A DNA stretch of 64,000 bases, taken from the NCBI GenBank assembly GCA_020746105.1, contig CM036618.1:96962122-97026121 (forward strand), read 5' to 3'. Source of the DNA: Trogon surrucura. Taxonomy: Eukaryota; Chordata; Aves; Trogoniformes; Trogonidae. The translations under genes were made by a program, and so were the position numbers. The notes beneath the pieces are model-generated. The model was given only the letters and a program-made list of their open reading frames with translations, did no database searches and was not told the origin of the DNA. Each line of letters opens with the position of its first letter. Position 1 is the stretch's first letter. This document shows, piece by piece, positions 21,621 through 36,370 of the stretch.

Positions 21621-24600
21621 GCTCAGAAAGATCAAGGCTTAAATGTTAAAGTCTGGCAACATTATTAACTAAAAACAAGGTCTCATGAGACATGGACAAT
21701 GTCCCATGGTCAATGGTACATGACAGGCAGACTTTACTGTTGACGTTCCTATGCTATAACCTTCAGTACAAGCTAAGGGGATGATGCAGTGGGTAAGTAG
21801 TGAGCTCAGGAGACTGCATTAATGCAGTGGTATAGCACAACTATACTGTTTCCAGATGTCACATTCTTCTTACTTAGAGACACTGAAAATTGTCTACTGA
21901 ATCGGTTTGCCTCCGGTTCTGGTTACACTTCAAGAACTGTCTTTAAAAACGAGCCAATTATGAGAAAGCCCTAAGCACATATTTTGAAATAAATCCTCAA
22001 TCATCTTTAAGAATAGAACATTATGCCTCAGAACTTATTTTGTTATAAACCCAGAAAGAAGCCACAAAACATATATGCTGAAAAATAATATTGACTGAAG
22101 TCTCATCATGTGTGGCTCGCAGCCATCAGAGACTGACATATTGGCACAAATCATGGCAGGTTTGAACTTTTTTTACCAAGGAAAGAGCACTGGGATGAGT
22201 AGAATGAGATTTGAATGCTGTTCCCTTTGGGAAGGGTCTCCAGGGACTGTGCAGAAGGGACTGTAAAGCCATGCTGTCAGCTTCAGCATGGATTGCAGTG
22301 GGAGTCAGAAAACAAACAGGTGAGGATTTTGGACAGTAGTACATGCAGATAGGAGTAGTCTCAGAGAAGGAACATGTCTGTTTAGGATACACACAGAGGT
22401 GTTTAGAAACGTTACATACGCCACCGTAAATTTATAAGCCCATTGGCACTGAGTAGTTAAGATCTCCGAAGAACATATAACACATATACATATACACACT
22501 GAGGCAGGAACCACTTTCAGTAACCAAATAATTCTGTCACCAGACAGCCTAAAACTATTCAAATGCACCATTTCTAGCCAAGACCAACAGATTTGAAATA
22601 TTTTTTGAATCTCTAGGTGAATGAATTTTCAGGATATGACAAGCCAAAAAGTCTTTAGGAAACTTTCCAAGCAGATGATCTCATCATTTTTAGCCATCAT
22701 TTCTCTTAAACACCTTGACCAGTTTCCTTCAACTCTTCCAAAAAATCCATCCCAGAATAAGATTATGCCTGTGAAGTTGTAGGTGCATAGAGTTAATTTT
22801 GGCAAAGTGAGGAACAGGAATAAAATCAAGTTTATAATGGAAACTTAAGGACATCTGCAGTTTGCTGAATACTGTTCAGTATGATCTATATAATGCATGA
22901 TCTTTCCATTGTAGCAAAAATATAAAGTGCTCTTATTATTACCAAGGGAAAGACCACCTCCACCATATGAAGTCCTACCTATGAGGCAAAAAGACCTGGC
23001 AGGTCATGCAAGTATTTTTGCTTCCTCCCACTAAAATGTTTATAGGATCCAGATAAATTTCCTAAGGTCTGGCTTCAGGATTTGTGCAGAGTAGTCCACC
23101 AGCTTGGCAGTGCAGAACGATGACTGCAAATTTCTGACTGCAGATGAGTCTGTACCACAGACTTTATTAAATTTGCAGCATGGCACTGACATACCCAACT
23201 AGCTTTAAATTAGCCAGCTAAGGTACCATGGCAATGCCATTACAGAATACAGCACAACTACAAAACCCACTGTAAAAGCAGAGTACAGTAAATGGTCAGA
23301 TATTTTTTCCAGGCCATCCTGAACACTGTCTTCCTGGGACAATGTTATTAATTAGACCCAAGCTATCTCATTTAAGGTTTGTCAGAGCCGTAAATCATCT
23401 GAAGGTCCAGTAGTGTGGGTAGTTAAACGAAAATATTCCGTGTGGTTGTAAAGGCTCCCTTCTAGACAGTTTCTAGCCAATAGCTCCTACAATTCACATT
23501 GATGCCTGGTTTGGGAAAACATAGTACACAGAGTTTTTACTGAGAGCTGGAAATTTTCTGGGTTGCACAATGGTTAAGGAAAAACTCCTCTAGGGACCTT
23601 ACACAAGTCTTCTCAGATTCCTATTGCAGTTAGAGGTCCTTTCTAGAGGCTTGTAAAGCTCACTCTAATAAAAATATCTGCACATCAGAGAGCACATTTC
23701 CACCCAGTGTGCAACTGAGCTGTCATCTGCAGATGCTACTCCCAGAAATAGCATTAAAAGTTACTTTAGGTCCACTAAATGCCATCCCACTCCCGACCCA
23801 CACCCATGCCACTTATTTCTGGTCACTAAATGGCCTCTCAACACAACCTCATCTGAGGACAACTCAGTTTATCCTGAAAACTCTTCCTGTTAATATCCCC
23901 AGTATTGTTTGGAAATACAGAGGAAAAAAAATATTCAGTGGACCAAATTGAGGTCATCTTAAAAGCTGCCAAACTACTTCATTACCAGGAACTAGCAACT
24001 TCAGTTTGGTGCTCAGACCAGCAAGGAGATCTAAAACACTAGTTCTGATCCTATGACAGAAATGAGCAGAGAGTTATAAAGCCATCAAACATAGCTAAAC
24101 CTGAGATGTGGTCAAACTTAAACCATTAGATGCCATCTTCCCAAATTGTGCTCTGTTTTAACCTGCCTGCTTAAAACGACTTCTGTCAACAACACAGGCT
24201 ACAATATGGGACTAAGTATGTCAATGCATGGAAGTAGAGCCTCAAAAGACATTGGGCATTTTGGAAAAGGTTAAAACTGTCAAGAATGTCTACCAAGGTG
24301 AGAGCCTTGGAGATGCAAGGTCTCTCACTCAGGCTTTTCAGCTGCAACTCCATCTTCAAGTATGAGCACTGACCACTGGGGAGCAGCTAACTCCAGATGT
24401 TTCTCCTGCTCCCTCAAGAAAGGAGAAATGTGCAGTTACTCTCTGGAAATTTGTGTTCAAGTGACTTTTCAGTGATATATGAGCTTGGAAATGCCATGAC
24501 TATTCATCTAGGCCCTTCCACACAAAAAACCTTCAGTTTCTAGTGACATACAGCATGGGAAATTTCAGCTCAAGCAGCTGAAGCTTGGCAAAATTATAAA

Positions 24601-27600
24601 CAATCAGAAACAAGGCCTTCTAATGGAAACTGTTGAACAGCATTAGTTGTTGGGCCACTATCTTCTTCACAGCAAGAGAGTGATTTAATCTGTCAGTTAT
24701 GTGAGCACTAGGAGTAATGAATAGGTCTTTGTATTCATTCACAGCAAGTATGTACCCAGAATGACATATGATGTGTGATTTTTTTTGTCTAATAGTCCAC
24801 TGGATCTCTAAGAGCCAGGAGTTTGCACAACACGGCTATCCAAAGCAGTGCCACAAAAGATCCACGTTCAGAAAGAGAGATTCCTGAGATGGCTGACTAG
24901 TGTCCTTCCTCCCCAACCTAACTTATCTATTGTTACCTACACAAAAGCCCCATGCCAAAAAACACCCAGTTTTTCCTTCAGTTTTACCCATCCCTGGTGG
25001 CCACACTTATAAGCAAGGTGGCACAGGGGCACAAATGCAGTTTGTCCATGGCTGCCAGCACAAGATAGCACAGGCACAGGGCTCCTCTGAAGAGCCGGGC
25101 CATTTAGACCTACTAGGTCCACACTAGCAGCCCAGAGTTTTGGGATAACCACACTCCCAGAGGAGCTCAGCTGTGCTGCCAGCACGGCGAGCAGAGCAGG
25201 GGCACAGGGCTGTGCTAGCCAAGTGACTCCTTTGCAGAATGACTTCACGCTTTACTTTAAGTGCAGCTTTCTAACTTCTTTTGTCACTGCAGCAACACAG
25301 AAGGACCATAACAGGGCCAGCAGCTCATAACATAGAACTGAGACCCAAAACAAGCCTTTAAATAAAGCTGGTTACAGCTATGCGTAGCTCTGGTGGACTG
25401 AGTGGTCCACTCTTGCCCAGTAGCTGCCTGGGCTGGAAACCGCCTGGATATAATTTCCTGTGGCACAGAGCCACAGGGGGACAAGAGTGAGATTTGCCAT
25501 CTGGTCCAAGTCATTTATTAGTTTGGCTTTTCCGATTCTTGGGAAGCCAGTGGTAACTAGTCCTAAACCAAACTCTTTCTTCATTGCCATGGGTAAAAAT
25601 GCTAATGCACACCCACTTTCATGCAGGTCAGACCTAGGTTTGTGGACAGCACCTATCCTCACTGAGCAGCTGGACTTTGGGCCCCATCAGTCGCTACTTT
25701 GGAGTATCATAAAATGTTTGAATAGAAATCAAACCATTCTGGCAGGTGTGGCATTGTCAGGGTTGGCTCCTAACTTTTATCTTATCTGGCCACTGCAGAA
25801 GAAACTGTTAAAGTGCTGAGGAGCCATGAACTACAAGCAGGCACTTAAAACCATTCCTATTCAATGAAATTACAGGAATGAAGTGCTTAGAGCTAAATGT
25901 TTCACTGAAAGGCACAAACCTTGAATCTAGGTGATTGTCAGAGGACAGGAGATAAGGGGACGAGGGAACATCCACCTACAGACATTATTTCTGAAGGCAC
26001 AGGAAAGGGTCTACTGTCCAATGTGAGTGAAGCCCACTGCATTTGGAAGCCATCAGACCAGAGGTGAAATTGGACTGGGACACTACACAGGTATAGCATT
26101 TGCCATTTAAACATTGCAGAGAAAAACTATGCAGTACCTACCTGTAAAGATACAAGTCACTTCAGGTGGTCAATAGGTTCATTGAACAACCATCAACTTG
26201 GATAATTAGAGAGAAGGTACCAGCTTCTTGGTGTGGTCTTTGCTTTTGATAGACGGCTCCCAGAAGTCATGCAAAATTTTCACAAGGCGAGATAACAAGC
26301 TGTCAGTCGTAGGAAACCTAGAGTTAACCACACAGAAAATCAACATGTCTGGAAACAAGGAACATGTCAACCTGCATAACCAGTTTCTTTCTTTAAAAAT
26401 AAAATGAATGATTTGAACAAGTAAGCTTTGGCTTACAAGTAATATTGTAACCATCAACAAAACAGGAGGAAAGTATCTATTTGTGATTCCTGAGTGTTTG
26501 ATAGGAAATATCCTGAAATTAGCTCTTGATATGAATTTGCCCAGTGTCGGCCCTCACTTTCAAGGCTGCTTGACTTCGTCCTCAGCTTCTCTTCTTCCCT
26601 GTAGATATTAAATTAGAGAGAACATGGAGGAGAGAAGATTACAGGACAGTGAGACGGAAGGAAATCATAGAAGAACAATATGTAATACTTCTGTGTGTTA
26701 TATCCTACACATTATATCCATGTTTCAACTCTCAATGTATATACTTATGCATTTACTTACATAAGTGACAGGGAAGACTCAGACAGTCATTGAGTCATGC
26801 AAGCACAAGACATCATCTTGAGCAGAAAACACATGAGGAAACTCATGTAACCTGTGGCCATTGCCAGGGCACCACATGCATGTGGAAACGGGATGGGCTT
26901 TTGGCCTGGCATGATGGAGCCCATGGCTTGGCACAGCTGTGGGGAGCTGGAGACTGGCCCTGGTGTGGCATCACTGGGACAGGGACTGATGGGCTTAGGG
27001 ACCTGACATGGGCTCCTCAGCCTTGGGCAGGTGAGGGCTGGACAGGGACATTAGGGCCCCTTAGTGCCTCCAGGGCCCTGGCAGCCAAGTCCCAAATGCC
27101 AAAATATGCCAGGCCTGTGTGAAAACACATGGGTTAGAGGCAGCTTGTGCAGATACAGGTACCTCTGGCTGTTTTGCAATGAATCCATCAGTGCTGGTAA
27201 ATGGAGGATATAAACCCTGTTATCCTGATCCACATGGTGGAGTTGCCCCAAGCAGGGCAGACACTGTTGGCCATGAAGAACCCAGCACCAACATTCCTAG
27301 CAATGGGGGGGGAAGAATGTTTTTCTCATGGCTGAGAGCCACAGCAGAAGAAAGGACCAACTTGAGTCAAATGTTTTCACCCTCCCCTGCTCTGCTCTCA
27401 TCCCACTCTGGGACTGCCCATGACAGACAGTGCTTTCTAAGGGGATGAGGAGGAGGTTGGAAAACTGAGGCTCGTGCTGCCTTCTCAGCATATGCTTTGC
27501 CTTGAGGACCAGATATCTGGGTTTATTCAGGTGGGATACTCTGCATGAGGCCTTCATTTACCTTTTTTTTTTTTCCTGTCAGCAGAGAGAGTCAAAAAAT

Positions 27601-29062
27601 TGTCAGCAAGTGACAGTTTGGGTTGCTGGACTTTAGCAGGTTTTACTTTTCTCCCCTCAGTGATTTGTGCCAACCCTTACCTCATGCATATGAAACATAC
27701 AACTCCCAGCCTTTCCTCACTGGTGTGAAGTAAGAGTTTGGCATGTGTTGAAAACAACAAGCAGAAATTAAATTGCTCTCTTACGTCTGTAATGTCAATA
27801 CCCACCAGTAATTATTTGGAGAATTAAACATATAGTCATCTTGCCGTCACCTTAATTCTCCACATTAAAAAGGGATTATATAACAAATTAGCCTCATTTA
27901 GTCTATCTTCCAGAGACCCAGTGGTTCTCTCTTCTTTATTAAATTAGCAACCAAAGAAGCTTTTGGCTTTCAGACATGTCAGGAAATCCTTCCTAAATTG
28001 AGACCACCAGTGCTAGGAACTGCTGAAGCGCTTACTGCTCTGGAACCACCTCCTTGGTGTTTGCAGAGCCTGAACTCCAGATGACCCACCACACAGTGAA
28101 AACATGCGGGTAGACACTTGTAATCTGATCTTCTGATATTCGACTTCCAGTTTAGAAAAAATCCCCCAATTCACTGGGGTCACAGAGTCTTCAGACTCTT
28201 TCCTGTGCCCGTTTAAATATAACCCAGGGTTCAGATTTGCTGTATGTGACTATGGAGTCTCTGCTAATTCTCTCTCTGGTGATGGCTTAGCGGGAAGCAG
28301 CAGTTGCAAAGCACAGCTAGATGCCTTCCCACCAGTTGTGCAAGAATATCTCCGTTGCCCTCAGTGACGGGGACCAGAAGGGTAAGCTGCAAAGACACAG
28401 AGTGTCTTATTCCTGCTCAGCTGACTGTACACTGGAGAACTAACACTTCTTTCATACAGAATTACACAGAATGAAGTCTGCTGATTTCTAGTCATCTGAA
28501 GGCCTGATGCAATGCCCACTGAAGCCAAAGGCTACTTTTCTTCTGTCTTTTATAGGCTTTGGATAGTTGCCTTACTCAAAACACTAAACCTTTGAGTATT
28601 TCAAGCTTTAGGGTCAAACCCCCTTACTTTCTGCTTTCAGCTCTAACAGGTCCACGTCACCAGCACAATGCTAGATCTGATGGCAAGCGGATCTGTGAAC
28701 CAGTACAGAAGAAATCAGGTACTCCTTTTTTTGCCCTTTCCTTTCTTCAACGTCTCTCTTGAGGGTATAAATCCAACTGCTCTAGATAGATCCTTCTCAC
28801 ACATTGGCATTGCAACTCCATGTTTTACTGTGCTAGAATGAGATAAATATATTAACATGACCAAGAGATAACGTCTACTGGGAGATATAAATATTAGATA
28901 TTACTGCTTTCTTACAAACAAAAAAAGTCTTATCTCTTCTAAAGAAAAATACCTGATGAGGGGAAGAAAAAAAAATTGTATTCTGATTTTTCCACGACTA
29001 GACAGTAAGTCTGACCTCCTGTACACATCTTTTCATTAGTCTGAGTTGCATGCATTTGCAGC
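21621..29062. other. gene-free intergenic stretch
   Basis: About 7.4 kb of mostly unique sequence. A GC-richer patch lies at about 26,880-27,110. Reading frames of up to 119 codons (for example plus strand 25,460-25,819) have no recognisable domain. No tRNA, CR1 or LTR was recognised here. Confidence 0.6.
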
Positions 29063-29464
29063 TGATCCTGAAGGCTGAAGGAGCTGGGTCTCTTTAGCTC
29101 GGAGAAGAGGAGGCTGAGGGGTGACCTCATAAATGTTTATAAATACTTCAAGGGGGAGTGTCAGGAGGATGGTGCCAGGCTCTTTTCAATGATGTCCAAC
29201 GATAGGACAAGGGGCAGTGGGTACAAGTTGTAACATAGGAGGTTCCACAAAAATATTAGAAAAAACTTTTTCACTGTGAGGGTGACAGAGCACTGGAACA
29301 GGCTGCCCAGGGAGGTTGTGGAGTCTCCTTCTCTGGAGGGATTCAAGACCTGCCTGGACGTGTTCCTGTGTGACTTACTGTAGGTGACCCTGCTCTGGTA
29401 GGGGGCTGGACTAGATGATCTTTTGAGGTCCCTTCCAGCCCCTGACATTCTGTGATTCTGTGAA
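29063..29464 (+). mobile_element. CR1 LINE 3'-end fragment
   Basis: Begins near GATCCTGAAGGCTGAAGGAG (coding for the [27 protein letters not shown] region: GGGTCTCTTTAGCTCGGAGA, then AGGAGGCTGAGGGGTGACCT). It passes GCACTGGAACAGGCTGCCCA with TCTCTGGAGGGATTCAAGAC and ends CTTCCAGCCCCTGACATTCT plus TGTGATTCTGTGA. It has the same tail type as the copy at 48 kb but is more diverged, with stops in the coding remnant. Confidence 0.93.
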
Positions 29465-32400
29465 TTGCTTGTGAAAGCTGTTGGCCTGAAATATAACAAA
29501 ACTGAGCTCACCCATGTGTCTGCATTAATTTTACAGCACAGGCAGGCAAAGGGTGCTCGCTGCGCTTGCCTGAAAAAGATCTAAAGGACCGATTGCTGAT
29601 GACAGTTCTGAGCGCTGCCCACCATTAGGTTTTCCACTTTGCAGACATGCACTCGTGTACCTCATGCAGCACTTCAGAGGGTGGTTAGGTGACCACAGCT
29701 TTTGGCCACCACTGGTGGAGGCCACGGGCAAGCCAGAGGTGGAGATATCTGTGCTCCGCTAATGATCCACTCCCTACCCAGTAAATGAAACAAAATCTGA
29801 AGTAAGAAGAAAACATGATCCCCTGTTTTCAGAGTTAATGATACTTAGAGCTATTGACTGTGACAAATAAACCTTCTGGTTAAACCCAACCTATACTACA
29901 GAGAACAGTTCTTGACTGGCAAAGTTTAAAGGTGACCACAGTAGGTCTAAAAAAGCCCATCCCTCTTAGTTTTGATTTCTGTCATTCTCTGCTCTATATC
30001 TTTTTCCCATGCAGTCACCTCATGACCTGTTAACCCACATTGCTTTGAGAAAGCACAGTTAAGGAAAATTTAATATAAAGTCACATTTTTCTCCAGTACC
30101 CTCATGCTCTGCCTACCACAGTTGTAAAATAATGGTGTTTATCCAGCTGCACAAATTATCAGTAGTGTTCAACTGACATTGAATTTTCCCTTTAAAAAGC
30201 CTTTATGAGGGATGCTTTTTTTTATTTTTATGAAAACCTGATTTTGTCAGATGCTTTGTTTTACTCTGAAGAGCCTCCAATTTAGGAATAGCTAAACATT
30301 CTCATGGGAGGAACATATTGTACCATGCTTCAATATTGATCAAAGTAACTGAAGTCACCCAAAGAGGAATTAATTGGTCCTAAAATTGCATACAATTATT
30401 GAACAATTGAGTAATATTTAATATGAAGTTCTTCATAGTAACACAAAATGATATGCAAACATGCAATCTGAGAACAAAACTCCATGAACTTGCCTAAGGA
30501 GTGATGGCTTACAGCAGACAGGCTGGATAAATAAAAAAAAAAAAACCCAACCCAACACGCAAGTGACAAAGCATGTGGGCAGCAATAATGGTTCCTGCTG
30601 CCTTTGGGGATCTTCACACCCAGAAATGGAAGAATTTGTAGTAATTGTTCTTCCACACACGCTATTATGTAGAGTGTGAAAATAGCTTCTTTCAAAACCC
30701 CTCCCATCAAAAATTAAAGCTTTTTCCCCACTCAGAGTGGATATATTAAAAAACGAGGAAGCCTTACAAAAATGGGCAGGGATAAAGAATCTACTTCTAC
30801 AGAAACGGTTTGTACACATATCAAAGTAACGACTCAATATTTTGACAAAGTAATTTCTTTCCTCATTTTTACACTTTTTCAGGATTTTACAATGCTGATT
30901 TAAACATCTCCAATTTTGCAGCTAGGTTCAATGTGATCTATATGTAACACATCCCACCAGTAATATGAACTACATGCTTCCCCATGCCAACATGCACAGC
31001 TTTAGTTCAAAGTGCAGCAGCTTGTACTTTTCTATCTAGTACTTTTGCTTTGGTCCTCACTATCAGGCAGTATTGTAATAATGAAATATAATGTTGCAAA
31101 TATTACATTAAAAATACCTCCTGTTCTATAAAATATGCTAGTTCTGTAACAGTGAAAACCTATTGGAATCTTGATAATTCAACAGAAGGCAAAACAATCA
31201 GACGCTGACAGTTTCTGTAGAATATTTGTGACCTTCGTTTTTAATCCAGCAGCATGGACAGAGGGTAGAATTGGATTGGCAAGGAAAAAAAATTAAAAAT
31301 ATCACGAACAACTTCTGACCTCTGAGCAGTGATTGCTCCCAATCCTGGCATTCTGAAAAATGGAAAAATAAACAAGGGAAACTAAACTAAAGAAAACCAG
31401 TTTCATGCAAAAAAAGCAGACAATCAAAATTTTTTCAAAGTAAGAGACTGAGCCAAGCAGTTATACAATAGTACCTCTGCCACAAAGGGATTTCCTATGC
31501 CCTTCAAAAACCCCAAGCAAACCATGCATTATCAATTTAAATGTCTTTTCCACAATGCTTTGTTTTAAAAAATGAGAGAAGAGTCAGAGATTAAAAAAAA
31601 AAGGAGGATGAAAATCACATCCTAAAGTGCTGAGAGACATATTGCTCAATGAGGGATGTACTCAGAAAGGTTTCACGGAAGTTCTTCACGTTAACCCTGT
31701 TGGCAGCTAGCAAACTTGTGTTTCAGGGCTTCTGGGCTCAGGTCTACTGGATTGCTACAAAACACCAGAGCAATGCCTGTAGCAAGAACAGAAAACCAAC
31801 TCTAAAGTACATAGGTATAAAATCAAAGAGAACAACAAGAGGGTTTTAAAAGCAATATATCAGGAAGAAGACGGGCAGTGAAAAAAACAAAACACAGAAC
31901 TAGGAAACCCCTTAAAAAAAATCACAAAGTGCTAGCAGATTCATTCAGAAGCATCTCCTCCAAAGCAAAATATTCGTATTGCCTCAATTCATTGACAATG
32001 CTGTTTCCATAGGGTCTGGAATCTGATCTGGCACATCTAATTTCCAGAAGCTTATAAAATTTATTTACTATAACAGTATAGTGATGTACTATAGATTTTA
32101 TTTTTCCGCACAAGTCAATAAAGTCATGCCAGCAGAAAACTTGGCTTAATATTCACATATTTTTTCCCAAAGAACAATAGATACTCTTATCAGACTGCAT
32201 CACTTTATATTGTTACAAACTGCAATTAATCTGCTCAGACTGAAAAGCCATACTAGTTTTTGACTGAAAGGCATGTTGTTAAGTTTCTGAGTTATTTACA
32301 TGTAATACAGCATGACAGGAATTTGTGGAGAGATGAGAGAAAATGAGCTATTTGGAATTAACTGTATGGGATCCTGTCTGTGGCTGTCTGCAGTGGATTA

Positions 32401-35400
32401 GCAGGGCTGCTTACACGGATCCGTGTGGGATTTGTAGGAGGAGTTCTCATACTGAGTTGTTCTTTGGGCGTGCAGGTCTGGGCAATGAGGAAAGCTGCAA
32501 TAACATCCTCAGTTTCTAGCAAGAGTAAATAATAAATCTAAAAAATGGAAATTATGTGAACTGTATTACGCAGGACATGAAAAATAACGTGAAAATAACG
32601 TGAAAAATACCTTGTATGCAAAGCAGTGCCTCTCCCAGTCCTTTTACCATGGGATGCAAAGACAGATGAGGGAGCCCTGCGGAACTACTGGGCAAAAAGC
32701 AGCAGCTGGGCACCACAGGGTCACACTCATGACCAGAGGAGACACCATGCAGAAAGACAGAGAGGAGAAGATTTGGATTAGGTTAAGTACTGAAGATGAT
32801 CTAGCAACTAATGACCAGCTGGTGCTAGCTCAGATGTGGAGAGTCAAGGTGATCATGAGATCTAAGCTCTGTGCTCAGGCCTGGGCTGCAGGCAGATATA
32901 TCCTATTTAGAAAAGTTCCTTCAGCTGTGCAATTTTTAAAAAATTCCTCAGCCTAGCTAGTTGGTCAGTTAGAAAGCAAGGCAAGAAGGAAATCTTCTGC
33001 GTCTAAAAGCCAGAAAGAATTAGATTGAAAACATGAACCTTGAAAGTTCATAAAAGAGGAAGTAATTAAAAAGATCTAACTATTTATTTATTTGGTTGGT
33101 TTAAACTTTATTCTTGGCAACTCTCAGCCAATCTTCTGATCTGGGGCAGAAGTAGAAGTCTGGGAATGAGATTTTTCAATGTCTGAGCCGTTTGGGGCCA
33201 AAAATGAGTGATCTTGCATGACAATTTAGGATACATCAAATAAATAGCATCAGGGATCAGAGGGCAGGTACCCAGCACCCGCAGTAACTTTACAGTGTTT
33301 CAAACCTAGTATTTGAAGTATTGTGAACCATTAAATCACCGGGCACTTTAAAAATCTTCATTTAAAACCTTTTCTATGTCAGAGTCCTCCTCCTTCAGAG
33401 AACTTCCCCATCATTTGGGAAAGTGTGTTTGATGACAGGAAGAGAAAGAGGAAAATTCATTAATCAAGAAAGCAAGTGGAAAACCAAGTTCGTTCTCAAG
33501 AAAACAACATGTTCATGGAAAACCAGCTGAAAGTTAGGGCTTCAAATGAATCCATTTTGGAAGATGAAGAAATTATATTGCCAGTGTTAAAAAGGCAAGT
33601 CTTGAGACAGATGTCATCACTTTTCCACTGGCAACAAGCTGGTGCTGAGCCGTGATGAGAGCAGTCACCCTTGGTGGGTCGCACTGCCCTGGTCAGGTTA
33701 GTGGCTGCCGTCAGGCACAGAAGGATGCTGGGGTGTCTCTGCCTCCCCCAGCTGCCTGGCTCCCTTTCACACAGGTGCCCTTCTGACCTCCAAGCTGCTT
33801 TTGGAGAACTGGATTAGCTACTGGATTTTCTCACAGATTTGCTTTTACCTACAACTATTGACACGCAACAGCTCATCATCCTCAGCAAATGCACTCCAGA
33901 GCACGCAGACATCTTTCACTGGAGATGGGTTCCCCCATACAGAAAAAATACGGAAATCTGAGAAGGAACTACGGAAAGAAACACAAACCACAAAGCAAAA
34001 GCCTTGTTCATCTCTATACTGTTAGTCCCTCAGTTAGGTAATTAGCGCTGTAAAAGACTGAAAATGCCTCTACAAAGATAGCAAGGTAACTCCCTTCACC
34101 ATGGCTCAGACACTGAAGGGAGACAGATTCAACAAACCCAGTGGAAAATTGTAATAAAAGAGGTGCTTTACGTGCTATTCTTGTTTTTCTCTCTAGCTCA
34201 TTCTTGCTGTTTGACTGATATGAGTTACAACTCGATCTGTAAGTATAAATACTGCATTTCTAGCTTTCATGGTTGCTTTGAAACTTGAGTCCAGTAAGTG
34301 AGGACCAGTGAATTTATAAGGCACGTTCAAACTAGTCCACAGAGACAAGTTTATGACACTGAACTTCTGGCAAGCATCTGCATCTGTTCTATTTACTCAG
34401 CTAACATGAGAGAGGCCACACTACTAAAACACAGTGTAAATGAGTTACTAAATTAGGTCATTCAGCCCCAGGATTAAGACTGGTAGTGATTATGTATTGC
34501 TTTATTTTATTGATGTAGGCAGTTACCTCTTTAATGGGACTCAGATGAGGATGTTCCTGCTGGTAATGGGAAAAATAATAATCTTTTTTAGTTCTTACTG
34601 TCTCCTCATTTCGTACTATGTATCTCAGATGGCTGAAATCCAATGGCTTCTGAAAATGTAACCTCTAAAATAGTGCTTTCTGAAAAACAAATAAAATTAA
34701 AAAAATCCCCTGGCAGCTAAGAAAAACTTGGACCCTACACAATACTGTGAAAACTCTTCTCTCTAAATAGTTCCTCTGACAAATACAATAATGGAAGGAA
34801 ACAGAGTACATCGAATGAAATCTATTCCATGTTAATTACATTGCTTTTTTCCCTTAGGAGAGAGCATTGGGTATATGGCAGAATATAAACTGCTGAAAAT
34901 TAAAATGTGCTGCAGAACTGGAATCTTGTTAGTCTTTGCTTAATGTTTAGTCTTTCACTCGCGAGCTGGGAAGAGATGGCAGCTCATGCAGGAAACACCA
35001 CGTCTCTGCCAGGCTATGCATGACAGGAGTGAGCAAACAGTCTGCAGGCAGTGCACACACATGCACTCGTTCATGCCAACACAAGAAAATGTTTGGGGGG
35101 GGGCACAAACATACAAGCAGCTACTGCAGCAATCTGAGGTACTGTTTATGCCACGGAAATGTAAAGTAAAACACACCTCCGTGATATTTTTTATTTTGAA
35201 TATAACTGAAAGAGGAATTTTTGGCCAAATTAAAGTACATCTGCACCTTTGTCAGTGGCAGTTGTCCAGCGAGGTAATGAGAAGTCCACTTCTTATTTTG
35301 CAGTTATAAAAAGCTATTATAGGTACATCATATAGTTAATAAAACACATCTACAGCTAAGCTAAACACTTTGCCACTCTCAATTTTGAAATGCTGTGTGA

Positions 35401-36027
35401 CATACCAGAGTCCCAGCATGAGTTATGGGCATGACTGACCACGTTCCCACATAAAGCAGATAAAATACCAGAGCTGTTCCTTGACTTTTGTTTTTCAGCA
35501 GAGAGTATTGATGTAAACAGCAATCCATCAACTCATCCACTGCAAACTAGAGCACTACCACTGCAACAGACAGTTTTGTCCCCAGAGCGTCCCTTGAGAG
35601 CAGAGTGTAGTCCAGAGTATTTGCTTTGATCCATCCAGCTGCCATTTGCTTGCAGCTTTTTCCCAGCAGACCAAGTTTCAGCCGGGCAACTGAAGGGAAA
35701 GTTTGGGTCAGAGCGTGCATGGAAAAGGCATTTTCAAGGGAACTAATCTCCTGCCCTGGTCTGAAGCATCATGAAAATTTCAAAGGGATAAGCTGCCAGT
35801 GCTGGACAGGATACCAGCATTTATTAGTTGTATGAGTCAGCAAATAATTTCTTGCTTTGCAGAGTCAAAAATTTTGTAGCTGTCAGGCTCTCCATATAAT
35901 TTGACATACAGTCAAGAAATACACAGAATTCATCACTGACTCCACCCTAGCCATGAGTCAGACTAACACCGCCCCATCCTCAAGCACAATAGCTGAGGTC
36001 CTTCCATTGCCAGCTGTACGACCTGAC
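29465..36027. other. gene-free intergenic stretch
   Basis: About 6.6 kb, AT-rich. Short exact duplications occur at about 32,579-32,605 (AAAATAACGTG twice) and a G9 run at 35,095-35,103. No gene, RNA or repeat family was recognised; the 134-codon minus-strand frame at 30,433-30,837 looks random. Confidence 0.6.
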
Positions 36028-36370
36028 GGAGAATCACTGAATAATTCAGGCTGGAAGGGACCTCTGTAAGTTATTTGAGACAACTACTTACTCAGAGTAG
36101 GGCCTGCTGAAATAATATTTGTCCAGGGCCTCATCTAGTCAAGATTTGGGTATCTCCAAGTTTGAAGATCCCACAGACTCTCTGGGCATCAATCCTAGTG
36201 CTGCACCACCCTACCAGCAAGAAAAAAAATTCCTAAGAACAAATGAGAAGTTCCCACATTCCAGCCTGTGCTTGGTGCCTCCTGTCTTGTCATTGCCTTC
36301 TTCTCAGAAGAACCTGGATTCAACTTTATATATGGGCTAGTTTCCCAAGTCTCCTTACATTCTCCATCCA
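36028..36370 (-). mobile_element. CR1 LINE 3' fragment, old
   Basis: The plus strand shows the reverse complement of a CR1 tail: AGAATCACTGAATAATTCAG, then GCTGGAAGGGACCTCTGTAA. It continues with CAGGGCCTCATCTAGTCAAG, TTTGGGTATCTCCAAG, ACAGACTCTCTGGGCATC, TTCCAGCCTGTGCTTGGTGC, CTCCTGTCTTGTCATTGCC and CTCAGAAGAACCTGGATTCA. Well diverged. Weak similarity may continue to about 36,450, so the right limit is approximate. Confidence 0.85.

Noticed and set aside
25378-25819. Overlapping 94- and 119-codon frames on opposite strands
   Set aside because: Overlapping frames on both strands with no domain, splice or polyadenylation context; chance is the simpler reading.
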